From contig JANWXG010000064.1 in the NCBI GenBank assembly GCA_025057335.1, forward strand, positions 294-11,238: DNA of 10,945 nt, read 5' to 3'. This document shows, one piece after another, positions 1-5,655 of this stretch (position 1 is the first letter of the stretch; each line of letters opens with the position of its first letter). Source of the stretch: a bacterium (GTDB lineage: Bacteria; Armatimonadota; HRBIN16). The position numbers and the translations under genes were made by a program. The notes under the pieces are model-generated. The model did not search any database and was not told where the DNA came from. It worked only from the letters and a program-made list of their open reading frames with translations.

Positions 1-2
1 GT

Positions 3-425
3 CACGGTTACGAATCCCATGCGTTGATTGAGACCTTGCACTCCGTGCAACAGACCTTCGGCTACCTAGACACGGAGGCGTTGAAATACGTGGCGGCCGC
101 GTTGCGTGTGCCACTGAGCCAGGTGTATGGCGCCGCCACTTTCTACCACTTCTTCACTCTCAAGCCGCAGGGAGAACATACCTGCGTGGTGTGCATGGGC
201 ACTGCCTGTTACATCAAGGGCGCGCCCAACATCGTGGCGGCGATTTCCGAGAAGTACCAGATACAGCCCGGTGAGACGACCTCCGACGGCAAGGTATCGC
301 TGCTCACTGCGCGCTGCATCGGGGCGTGTGGGCTGGCGCCCGCCGTTGTCTTCGACGGCGAGGTCGCAGGCAAGGTGACTCCGGAAGAGGCACTGCAACG
401 CTTAGGGAGGTGGACAGACCAATGA
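3..425 (+). CDS. hoxE: HoxE, [2Fe-2S] subunit of bidirectional NAD-linked [NiFe] hydrogenase (5' end missing)
   Basis: This is a NuoE/HoxE-family thioredoxin-like [2Fe-2S] protein, the small electron-transfer subunit of the HoxEFU diaphorase, acting in the cytoplasm. The frame is open to the left edge: seven in-frame codons (HGYESHA) precede the first possible in-window start, a TTG at 24, and they fit the family, so the true start lies upstream and the TTG is internal. In the visible 140 residues the four cluster ligands are in the family spacing: C64-x4-C69 (CMGTAC) and C105-x3-C109 (CIGAC). The helical N-terminal part carries LIETLHSVQQTFGYLD, typical of HoxE/NuoE. Family length is about 160-170 residues, so only a short N-terminus is missing. 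The stop overlaps the hoxF start (ATGA, 422-425). The following hoxF, hoxU, hoxY and hoxH favour HoxE over a respiratory NuoE. Confidence 0.93.
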   Translation, partial: HGYESHALIETLHSVQQTFGYLDTEALKYVAAALRVPLSQVYGAATFYHFFTLKPQGEHTCVVCMGTACYIKGAPNIVAAISEKYQIQPGETTSDGKVSLLTARCIGACGLAPAVVFDGEVAGKVTPEEALQRLGRWTDQ

Positions 426-2050
426 CAACGGATGAGCTGCGTCGGATGGCAGAGAACTCCACAAACGGTTGCTCGCAGAAGAAGCATTGTCTGAAGGTCT
501 GTGTGGCGGCGGGATGCATCTCTGCGGGCAGCGACCGTGTGCTGGAAGCGCTCAAAAGCGCCATAGAGGAACGCGGGCTGAAGGACGACTGTGAAGTGAA
601 GGGGGTCGGCTGCCTAGGGCTGTGCACAGCGGGTCCGCTGATGGTCGTGGAGCCCGAAGGGGTGATGTATCAGGGCGTGACCGAAGCGGACGCTCCCGCC
701 ATCGTTAAGAGCCTCGGTGAGAAGCCCGTTGAGCGTTTGCTGTGCCCCTCCGACATGTCCTTTTTCACCAAGCAGGTGAAGATTGTGCTGGAAAACAGCG
801 GGGAGATTGACCCCGAATCGATAGAGGACTACATCGCGCGCGACGGCTATGTGGCGCTGGCGCGTGTGCTGGAGGAGATGACCCCACAGGAGGTTATCGA
901 CGAAATCACCCGCAGCGGCTTGCGCGGACGCGGTGGGGCAGGGTATCCCACCGGGTTGAAGTGGAGCACTGTCGCGAAGGCGGGGGGCAGCCGCAAGTTC
1001 GTCATCTGCAATGCCGACGAGGGCGACCCGGGCGCCTTCATGGACCGCAGCGTGCTGGAGAGCGACCCGCACCGCGTGCTGGAAGGCATGGCGATCGCCG
1101 CATACGCTGTCGGCGCTACACAGGGCTACCTCTACGTGCGCGCCGAATACCCGCTGGCGGTCAAGCGACTGCGCACGGCTATCCGCCAGGCGGAGCGGAT
1201 GGGCTTGCTGGGCAGCAACATCTGCAACACCACCTTTAGCTTCCACGTCGATATCCGCCTGGGTGCAGGCGCGTTCGTGTGTGGTGAAGAGACTGCGCTC
1301 ATCGCCTCCATCGAGGGCAAGCGTGGACAGCCTCGCCCTCGCCCGCCCTACCCTGCCGAGTACGGCTTGTGGGGCTATCCCACGCTCATCAATAACGTGG
1401 AGACCTTCGCCAACGTGCCGCCTATCATCCGCAAGGGGGGCGACTGGTTCGCCAGCATCGGCACCGAGAAGAGCAAAGGCACGAAGGTGTTCGCGCTGGC
1501 AGGGCGCGTGAACAACACGGGCTTAATCGAAGTGCCGATGGGCATCACCCTGCGCGAGATTATCTTCGACATCGGCGGGGGCATTCCCGACGGCGGCAAG
1601 TTCAAAGCAGTGCAGACAGGAGGTCCCTCTGGCGGATGTGTGCCCGAACAGTATCTGGACATGCCTGTGGACTACGAGTCGCTCGCTAAGGTCGGTTCCA
1701 TCATGGGCTCGGGCGGCATGATTGTGATGGACGAGACCTCCTGCATGGTGGACGTGGCGAAGTTCTTCATGGACTTCTGCGTCACCGAGTCGTGCGGCAA
1801 GTGTGTGCCCTGTCGGGTCGGTACCGCGCAGATGTATGAACTGCTGCAGCGCATCACCTCGGGTCGGGCGACACTGGACGACCTCGCCCTGCTGGAGGAG
1901 CTGTGCGACATGGTGAAGCACACCAGCCTGTGCGGGCTGGGACAAACGGCTCCCAACCCGGTGCTGAGCACGCTGCAGTACTTCCGCGAGGAGTACCTCG
2001 CGCACATTGTGGACAAGCAGTGCCCCGCTGGGGTATGTTCAATACGATAG
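422..2050 (+). CDS. hoxF: HoxF, FMN/NADH-binding diaphorase subunit of [NiFe] hydrogenase
   Basis: NuoF-family flavoprotein of 542 residues that exchanges electrons between NAD(H) and the iron-sulfur chain of the hydrogenase. Residues 1 to about 100 form an extra thioredoxin-like [2Fe-2S] domain (C27-x4-C32, C64-x3-C68). The NuoF core follows: the glycine-rich GRGGAGYPTG at 169-178 and GDPGAFMDR at 201-209 for FMN and NADH, then the C-terminal [4Fe-4S] ligands C458, C461, C464 (SCGKCVPC) and C504 (SLCGLGQ). The ATG at 422 was chosen because it overlaps the hoxE stop, has AGGGAGG at 404-410 (11 bases away), and starts just before the 2Fe-2S domain; the frame is open further upstream but that would overlap hoxE. 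The length matches HoxF. The protein ends in CPAGVC plus three residues, discussed as a finding. FdsB/HydB-type paralogues are the alternative, but the downstream genes settle it. Confidence 0.95.
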   Translation: MTTDELRRMAENSTNGCSQKKHCLKVCVAAGCISAGSDRVLEALKSAIEERGLKDDCEVKGVGCLGLCTAGPLMVVEPEGVMYQGVTEADAPAIVKSLGEKPVERLLCPSDMSFFTKQVKIVLENSGEIDPESIEDYIARDGYVALARVLEEMTPQEVIDEITRSGLRGRGGAGYPTGLKWSTVAKAGGSRKFVICNADEGDPGAFMDRSVLESDPHRVLEGMAIAAYAVGATQGYLYVRAEYPLAVKRLRTAIRQAERMGLLGSNICNTTFSFHVDIRLGAGAFVCGEETALIASIEGKRGQPRPRPPYPAEYGLWGYPTLINNVETFANVPPIIRKGGDWFASIGTEKSKGTKVFALAGRVNNTGLIEVPMGITLREIIFDIGGGIPDGGKFKAVQTGGPSGGCVPEQYLDMPVDYESLAKVGSIMGSGGMIVMDETSCMVDVAKFFMDFCVTESCGKCVPCRVGTAQMYELLQRITSGRATLDDLALLEELCDMVKHTSLCGLGQTAPNPVLSTLQYFREEYLAHIVDKQCPAGVCSIR

Positions 2051-2063
2051 GGGAGGCATTTCA

Positions 2064-2783
2064 ATGGACGGGCCTGTTCGCGTCAAAACGCTCAAGATAG
2101 ATGACCGCGATGTAAGCGGTCGCGAAGACGAGACCATCTTGCAGGTGGCTCGGCAAAACGGCATTTTCATCCCTACCCTGTGCTTTCTGGAGGGGCTGAC
2201 GCCCATCGGCGCGTGTCGCCTGTGCCTGGTGGAGGTGAAGGGCGTCTCACGCCTGCTGCCCGCCTGTGTGACGCGCGTGGAAGAAGGGATGGAGGTGTAC
2301 ACGCAGACCGAGCGCCTGCAAAAGTATCGCCGTATGGTGCTGGAGCTGCTCTTCTCGGAGCGCAACCACATCTGTTCGGTATGTGTGGTCAACGGGCACT
2401 GCGAACTGCAGAGCATGGCGCAGATTCTGGGCATGACGCACGTGAGCGTGCCCTATCGCTTCCCGCGCCTGCCCGTGGACGCCAGCCATGAGCGCTTCGT
2501 CGTAGACCATAACCGCTGCATCCTGTGCACGCGGTGCGTGCGCGTGTGCGACGAAATCGAGGGCGCGCACACCTGGGACGTGATGGGGCGCGGTATCGAC
2601 TGCCGCGTCATCACCGACCTTAACCAGCCCTGGGGCGAGTCGGAGACCTGCACCACCTGCGGCAAGTGCGTTAACGTCTGTCCCACGGGCGCGCTCTTCG
2701 AGAAGGGTAGACCCGTCTCGGAGCGGATGAAGCGACGGCGGTTCCTGCCCTATCTCACGATGATGAGGGAGGAGCGACGATGA
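2064..2783 (+). CDS. hoxU: HoxU, iron-sulfur diaphorase subunit of [NiFe] hydrogenase
   Basis: This 239-residue protein matches the N-terminal part of NuoG and the HoxU family in length. It wires the flavin subunit HoxF to the hydrogenase dimer HoxYH. Ligand sets visible in order are: a plant-type [2Fe-2S] site C40, C51, C54 (GACRLC) and C68; the His-Cys3 [4Fe-4S] site H102, C104, C107, C113 (NHICSVCVVNGHC); and two ferredoxin-like [4Fe-4S] sites, C152/C155/C158/C162 and C196/C199/C202/C206. Start: the ATG at 2064 has GGGAGG at 2051-2056 and follows the hoxF stop by 13 bases. The frame stays open upstream to 2007, but that would run into hoxF and add residues unlike the family. Its stop overlaps the hoxY start (ATGA, 2780-2783). 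It belongs to the hox operon. Confidence 0.95.
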   Translation: MDGPVRVKTLKIDDRDVSGREDETILQVARQNGIFIPTLCFLEGLTPIGACRLCLVEVKGVSRLLPACVTRVEEGMEVYTQTERLQKYRRMVLELLFSERNHICSVCVVNGHCELQSMAQILGMTHVSVPYRFPRLPVDASHERFVVDHNRCILCTRCVRVCDEIEGAHTWDVMGRGIDCRVITDLNQPWGESETCTTCGKCVNVCPTGALFEKGRPVSERMKRRRFLPYLTMMREERR

Positions 2784-3313
2784 GCAAGAAGCGTATCGCG
2801 ACCGTTTGGCTGGACGGCTGCTCCGGCTGCCACATGTCCTTCCTGGACATGGATGAGCGGCTGGTGGAGCTGTTCCAGCAGGCGGATTTAGTGTATAGTC
2901 CCTTGGTAGACCTCAAGGAGTTCCCCGAAGAGGTGGATATCACCCTTGTGGAAGGGGCAGTCAGCAGCGAGGAAGACCTGCACAAGATTCGCCTCGTGCG
3001 CGAGCGCACGAAGGTGCTGGTCTCTTTTGGGGACTGTGCGGTCACAGGCAACGTGCCCTCCATGCGCAACCCCTTCGGGGCAAACGCGACCCTGCAGCGA
3101 GCATACCTGGAGAACGTTACTCTGCATCCACAGGTGCCGCGCGAGGTGATACCGCCCCTGCTGGAGCGGGTACGCCCCGTGCACGAGGTGGTGAAGGTAG
3201 ACGTGTTCATCCCAGGCTGTCCGCCCTCGGCGGATACCATCTACCAGGCGCTACGCGACCTGATCGAGGACAGGACGCCCGACATGGCGCAGCTGACGCG
3301 CTTCGGAGCATAA
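2780..3313 (+). CDS. hoxY: HoxY, small subunit of bidirectional [NiFe] hydrogenase
   Basis: Small electron-transfer subunit, 177 residues, of the cytoplasmic HoxYH dimer. It carries the proximal [4Fe-4S] cluster next to the NiFe site. Expected ligands are present: C14 and C17 in DGCSGCHMS, C86 in FGDCAVTGN, and C147 in PGCPPSADTI. There is no twin-arginine signal peptide and no medial or distal cluster domain, as expected for the short group 3 small subunit. The ATG at 2780 overlaps the hoxU stop and is preceded by GGGAGGAG at 2767-2774. The translational overlap suggests balanced synthesis with HoxU. The next gene, hoxH, encodes its partner. The small subunit of a group 3b enzyme would look similar, but its partner genes would be different (HydABC-type diaphorase). 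Confidence 0.95.
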   Translation: MSKKRIATVWLDGCSGCHMSFLDMDERLVELFQQADLVYSPLVDLKEFPEEVDITLVEGAVSSEEDLHKIRLVRERTKVLVSFGDCAVTGNVPSMRNPFGANATLQRAYLENVTLHPQVPREVIPPLLERVRPVHEVVKVDVFIPGCPPSADTIYQALRDLIEDRTPDMAQLTRFGA

Positions 3314-3319
3314 AGGAGG
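3312..3319 (+). promoter_or_regulatory. Strong Shine-Dalgarno for hoxH
   Basis: The sequence AAAGGAGG directly overlaps the hoxY stop codon region and ends 7 bases before the hoxH ATG at 3327. It is the best ribosome-binding site in the operon, which fits independent initiation for the large subunit rather than start-stop coupling. Confidence 0.8.
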
Positions 3320-3326
3320 CACAATT

Positions 3327-4748
3327 ATGGCACAGACCGTGACGATAGACCCTATCACGCGCATCGAGGGGCACGCCAAAATCACTATCCATCTGGACGA
3401 CCAGGGCATCGTGCGCGATGCGCGTCTGCACATCACGCAGTTTCGCGGCTTCGAGAAGCTGTGTGAGGGGCGACGCTTCACCGAGATGCCTGCGCTCACC
3501 GCGCGCATCTGCGGTATCTGCCCCGTCAGTCACCTCATCGCGTCGGGAAAGGCGTGTGATGCGCTACTGGCGGTGCGCATCCCTGAGACGGCGGAGAAGC
3601 TGCGCCGTATCCTCAACCTGGCGCAAATCGTGCAATCGCATGCGCTCAGCTTCTTCCACCTCTCCTCGCCTGACTTTCTGTTGGGGATGGACGCCGATCC
3701 TGCCAAGCGTAACCTCGTCGGCGTCATCCAGACGAACCCGCAGATGGCGCGTGACGGAATCCGCCTGAGACAGTTTGGTCAGCAGATTATCGAATGGCTA
3801 GCGGGCAAGCGCATCCACCCCTCGTGGATTGTGCCTGGTGGGGTAGCGCAGCCGCTCAGCCCCGAAAAGCGCGAGCAGATGCTGGCGGGCATCCCCGAAG
3901 CCATCGACATCACCCAGCGCGCCATTGAGTGGTTCCGCAGCATCATCCCGCAGTTCAGCGAGGAGGCGCAGACCTTTGCCAACTTCCCCTCCCTATTCCT
4001 GGGACTGGTCACCGAGACGGGTGCGCTGGAGCACTATGACGGCGTGTTGCGCGTGGTGGACTCGGCGGGCAACGTCATCGCCGATAAGCTAGACCCAAAC
4101 GACTATCAGGAGTACATTGGCGAGGCGGTAGAGCCCTGGACCTACCTGAAGTTCCCCTACTACAAGCCGATTGGCTACCCGGAGGGCATCTACCGCGTGG
4201 GACCTCTGGCGAGGTTGAACCTGATAGACCGCTGTGGCACGCCGCTTGCTGATGAGGCGTGGGCGGAGTTCCGCCTGCTGGAGCGGGGCGCGGTGCTCAG
4301 CTCCTTCTACTACCACTACGCCCGCCTCATCGAGATACTGTATGCGCTAGAGCGCATACAGCAACTGCTCAACGAGCCCGATATTCTGGATACACACGTG
4401 CAGGCGATGGCAGGTCCCAACCGCAGCGAGGGCATCGGTGTGGCGGAGGCGCCGCGCGGCACGCTCATCCACCACTACCGTATCGATAAGGACGGACTCA
4501 TCACGTGGGCGAATCTCATCATCGCGACAGGACACAACAACCTCGCGATGAACCGGGGCATCCTGCAAGCGGCGAAGCACTTCATCAAGGGTGACCGCAT
4601 TCAGGAGGGGATGCTCAACCGCGTGGAAGCGGTTATCCGCTGCTTCGACCCCTGCCTGAGCTGCTCCACGCACGCTGTTGGACAGATGCCGTTGCACATC
4701 CAGCTGCTCTCGCCGACGGGTGAGGTGCTGGACGAGGTCAGGCGGTAG
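3327..4748 (+). CDS. hoxH: HoxH, large (NiFe-site) subunit of bidirectional [NiFe] hydrogenase, group 3d
   Basis: Catalytic subunit, 473 residues, of a reversible H2:NAD+ oxidoreductase. The N-terminal metal-binding motif is RICGICPVSH (60-69, with C62 and C65). The C-terminal motif is DPCLSCSTH (441-449, with C443 and C446), so all four Ni-Fe cysteine ligands are present. Opening residues DPITRIEGHAKI are typical of the family. The precursor continues 24 residues beyond H449. In this family the endopeptidase HoxW removes that tail after nickel insertion, so this enzyme should need proteolytic maturation. Group 3d is inferred from the complete hoxEFUYH gene order and overall resemblance to cyanobacterial and Chloroflexus-type HoxH. 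The gene ends the tightly packed operon. hyp maturation genes are not in the window. hoxW lies 432 bases downstream, across a repeat-rich gap. Confidence 0.96.
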   Translation: MAQTVTIDPITRIEGHAKITIHLDDQGIVRDARLHITQFRGFEKLCEGRRFTEMPALTARICGICPVSHLIASGKACDALLAVRIPETAEKLRRILNLAQIVQSHALSFFHLSSPDFLLGMDADPAKRNLVGVIQTNPQMARDGIRLRQFGQQIIEWLAGKRIHPSWIVPGGVAQPLSPEKREQMLAGIPEAIDITQRAIEWFRSIIPQFSEEAQTFANFPSLFLGLVTETGALEHYDGVLRVVDSAGNVIADKLDPNDYQEYIGEAVEPWTYLKFPYYKPIGYPEGIYRVGPLARLNLIDRCGTPLADEAWAEFRLLERGAVLSSFYYHYARLIEILYALERIQQLLNEPDILDTHVQAMAGPNRSEGIGVAEAPRGTLIHHYRIDKDGLITWANLIIATGHNNLAMNRGILQAAKHFIKGDRIQEGMLNRVEAVIRCFDPCLSCSTHAVGQMPLHIQLLSPTGEVLDEVRR

Positions 4749-4776
4749 GTTCACGCTAGGGGAGAGGCTCTCGCTA

Positions 4777-4800
4777 AGGGGCGCACGGCAGTGCGCCCCT
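4777..4800 (+). terminator. Perfect GC-rich hairpin after hoxH, possible terminator
   Basis: AGGGGCGCAC (4777-4786), a 4-base loop GGCA, and GTGCGCCCCT (4791-4800) form a perfect 10-bp stem 28 bases after the hoxH stop. Stem strength and place suit an operon terminator, but the following bases (GCCTTCTCC) are only moderately pyrimidine-rich and lack a T run. It may therefore be a dispersed palindrome, a weak terminator, or a 3'-end RNA-stability element. Confidence 0.45.
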
Positions 4801-4847
4801 GCCTTCTCCTCACCAGGAGGTTCGCCCTTCAAGTGTCTGGCTGGAGC

Positions 4848-4865
4848 GCGAGGCTCCCGCTGAGC
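4848..4865. repeat. 18-bp direct repeat, copy 1
   Basis: GCGAGGCTCCCGCTGAGC occurs here and again at 4978-4995, exactly 130 bases later. Including the flank, 22 of 25 bases match (4841-4865 versus 4971-4995, both starting CTGG). The two copies bracket the long hairpin at 4878-4940. Confidence 0.8.
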
Positions 4866-4877
4866 CGTTTGATTTTC

Positions 4878-4940
4878 GTGGTCGCGACGGAGCGCGCCCC
4901 TCCAGAGATAGCCTGGAGGGATGCGCTCTGTCGCATCCAC
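4878..4940. repeat. Long imperfect palindrome (63 bases, 25 pairs)
   Basis: Pairing bases whose coordinates sum to 9818 gives an inner stem CCCTCCAG/CTGGAGGG (4898-4905 with 4913-4920) around a 7-base loop AGATAGC. After one C/A mismatch come 13 further pairs (4884-4896 with 4922-4934), two of them G-U. After a two-base internal loop come four more pairs (GTGG 4878-4881 with CCAC 4937-4940). As RNA this would be a very stable hairpin; as DNA it could extrude a cruciform. It looks like a dispersed palindromic element. Function is unknown. Confidence 0.75.
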
Positions 4941-4953
4941 AGGCGTACGACGG

Positions 4954-4972
4954 AGCACGTTCCCCACGTGCT
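4954..4972. repeat. Short perfect inverted repeat
   Basis: AGCACGT (4954-4960), loop TCCCC, then ACGTGCT (4966-4972). It directly precedes the second direct-repeat copy. The CGACGGAGC just before it (4948-4956) also occurs at 4885-4893 in the long hairpin, so parts of the gap may derive from related units. Confidence 0.6.
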
Positions 4973-4977
4973 GGCGG

Positions 4978-4995
4978 GCGAGGCTCCCGCTGAGC
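4978..4995. repeat. 18-bp direct repeat, copy 2
   Basis: Identical to 4848-4865 over 18 bases (GCGAGGCTCCCGCTGAGC), with the same orientation and a period of 130 bases. Both copies are outside genes. Confidence 0.8.
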
Positions 4996-5017
4996 TGTCC
5001 CGGGCACACCGAAGCGC

Positions 5018-5061
5018 GCACTACGAATGTTTTCGTTCGTAGTGCAGGCTTCAGCCTGCAT
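5018..5061. repeat. Two abutting hairpins
   Basis: First stem: GCACTACGAA (5018-5027) with TTCGTAGTGC (5036-5045), a perfect 10 bp. Inside it, T5028-G5035 and G5029-C5034 extend the stem to 12 pairs with a TTTT loop. Second stem: TGCAGGCT (5043-5050), loop TC, AGCCTGCA (5053-5060). The two share the bases TGC (5043-5045), so they are mutually exclusive at their base or stack as one structure. Their compact form suggests a dispersed repeat rather than a riboswitch. Confidence 0.7.
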
Positions 5062-5078
5062 GGAGTGCGCGAAGAGTG

Positions 5079-5151
5079 TGTCATGCTGAGCGCGAGCAAA
5101 GTGGCTCTAGCAGTCGACAGGCAGGGATTCTCCACTGCACTCAGAATAATG
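5079..5151. repeat. Dispersed palindromic element-like sequence with imperfect terminal inverted repeats
   Basis: The left end TGTCATGCTGAG (5079-5090) is mirrored imperfectly at the right end by CTCAGAATAATG (5140-5151), whose complement reads CATTATTCTGAG. The interior includes GGCAGGGATTCTCC. The form, about 73 bases with TGTCATxCTGAG ends, resembles a short non-coding element that I recognise as frequent between genes in many bacterial and metagenomic genomes; its translation typically starts CHAER. Here the plus-frame reading gives MCHAEREQ, a hallmark of over-extended gene starts. It stops 9 bases before the ATG at 5160. Confidence 0.6.
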
Positions 5152-5166
5152 GAGAAGCCATGCGCC

Positions 5167-5175
5167 AGAGGAGGA
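5167..5175 (+). promoter_or_regulatory. Shine-Dalgarno deciding the hoxW start
   Basis: AGAGGAGGA, containing AGGAGG at 5169-5174, lies 6 bases before the GTG at 5181. No comparable site precedes the ATG at 5160 or earlier in-frame starts, which sit within or next to repeat sequence. This supports GTG 5181. Confidence 0.7.
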
Positions 5176-5180
5176 AGCAC

Positions 5181-5642
5181 GTGTCTCGTTCCATCCTGGT
5201 CATCGGCTACGGCAACCCACTGCGCCAGGACGACGGTTTCGGCTACCGCGTGGCGGAACTCCTGCAGGAAGAGGCTATGGACGGCGTGCAGGCGTTAGCG
5301 TGCTATCAGCTCACTCCCGAGCTCGCCGAGCCGCTGAGCCGATGTGCGGTGGCGCTCTTCGTCGACGCGAGGGAGGGCGAGCCCGTCGGGCAGCTGGAGT
5401 GGGAAACGGTAACCGCCGACCCCTCCGCACAGATGCTCTTCGCGCACTCGCTGACCCCTGCGAATCTGCTCGCCTTGGCGCAAACGCTGTACGGTTCGGC
5501 TCCAGCACGAGCCTATTTACTAACGGTGCGGAGCGTACACTTCGCCCATGGTGAGGGGTTGTCTCCTGCAGTGGAGACGGCGGTAAAGCAGGCAGTCACT
5601 CAGATAAAACATCTTCGGGAAGACACTACCAGCATAGCGTGA
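5181..5642 (+). CDS. hoxW: HoxW, hydrogenase maturation endopeptidase
   Basis: A 153-residue protein of the HybD/HycI/HoxW peptidase family, which removes the C-terminal tail of the hydrogenase large subunit after nickel insertion. The opening ILVIGYGNPLRQDDGFG (5-21) is the family signature, with D17/D18 in the first metal-binding position. D62 (FVDAREG) and H89 (FAHSLTP) align with the Asp62 and His93 nickel ligands of HybD. QLTPELAEPL at 43-52 is typical of HoxW. Start: GTG 5181 with an AGGAGG site 6 bases upstream puts the glycine motif at the usual distance from the N-terminus. ATG 5160 (seven residues longer) is the alternative, and 5076 would include repeat sequence. The substrate is almost certainly the HoxH encoded upstream. 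bioY begins 13 bases after the stop. Confidence 0.92.
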   Translation: MSRSILVIGYGNPLRQDDGFGYRVAELLQEEAMDGVQALACYQLTPELAEPLSRCAVALFVDAREGEPVGQLEWETVTADPSAQMLFAHSLTPANLLALAQTLYGSAPARAYLLTVRSVHFAHGEGLSPAVETAVKQAVTQIKHLREDTTSIA

Positions 5643-5643
5643 A

Positions 5644-5650
5644 GGGAGGA
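5644..5650 (+). promoter_or_regulatory. Shine-Dalgarno deciding the bioY start
   Basis: GGGAGGA lies 5 bases before ATG 5656 but only 2 bases before the in-frame GTG at 5653. The spacing favours the ATG. The site begins just after the hoxW stop codon (5640-5642). Confidence 0.7.
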
Positions 5651-5655
5651 GTGTG

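Larger units (their letters stand above)
4749..5180. other. Repeat-rich intergenic region between hoxH and hoxW
   Basis: This 432-base gap holds no convincing gene. Small open frames here translate repeat sequence and have no matching start signals. Instead it contains at least five inverted repeats (4777-4800, 4878-4940, 4954-4972, 5018-5045, 5043-5060), an 18-base direct repeat (4848-4865 and 4978-4995), and a sequence resembling a dispersed palindromic element (about 5079-5151). The arrangement looks like an accumulation site for short non-coding mobile or dispersed repeats. Part of it may end transcription of the hoxEFUYH operon. Promoters for hoxW should be in its right part, but I cannot point to convincing -35/-10 boxes. 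Confidence 0.75.

Noticed and set aside
326..421. Upstream extension of hoxF
   Set aside because: Would overlap hoxE by about 100 bases and gives an Arg-rich leader unlike HoxF; ATG 422 has both the overlap with the hoxE stop and a ribosome site.
614..2005. Minus-strand open frames under hoxF (up to 210 residues)
   Set aside because: hoxF has a full set of cofactor motifs in the opposite frame; these are compositional shadows.
1..4748. Respiratory complex I (nuoEFG) fragment
   Set aside because: HoxU-length protein instead of full NuoG, followed by [NiFe] hydrogenase subunits with intact Ni-Fe cysteine motifs; this is a Hox operon.
4841..5061. CRISPR array or riboswitch in the hoxH-hoxW gap
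   Set aside because: Only two copies of the direct repeat with a 112-base interval, no regular spacers and no cas genes. No conserved riboswitch core known to me is present.
4347..5180. 277-residue minus-strand open frame
   Set aside because: Lies antisense to the hoxH 3' half and runs across the repeat region; no family signature, low-complexity Arg-rich composition. The overlap with certain hoxH excludes it.
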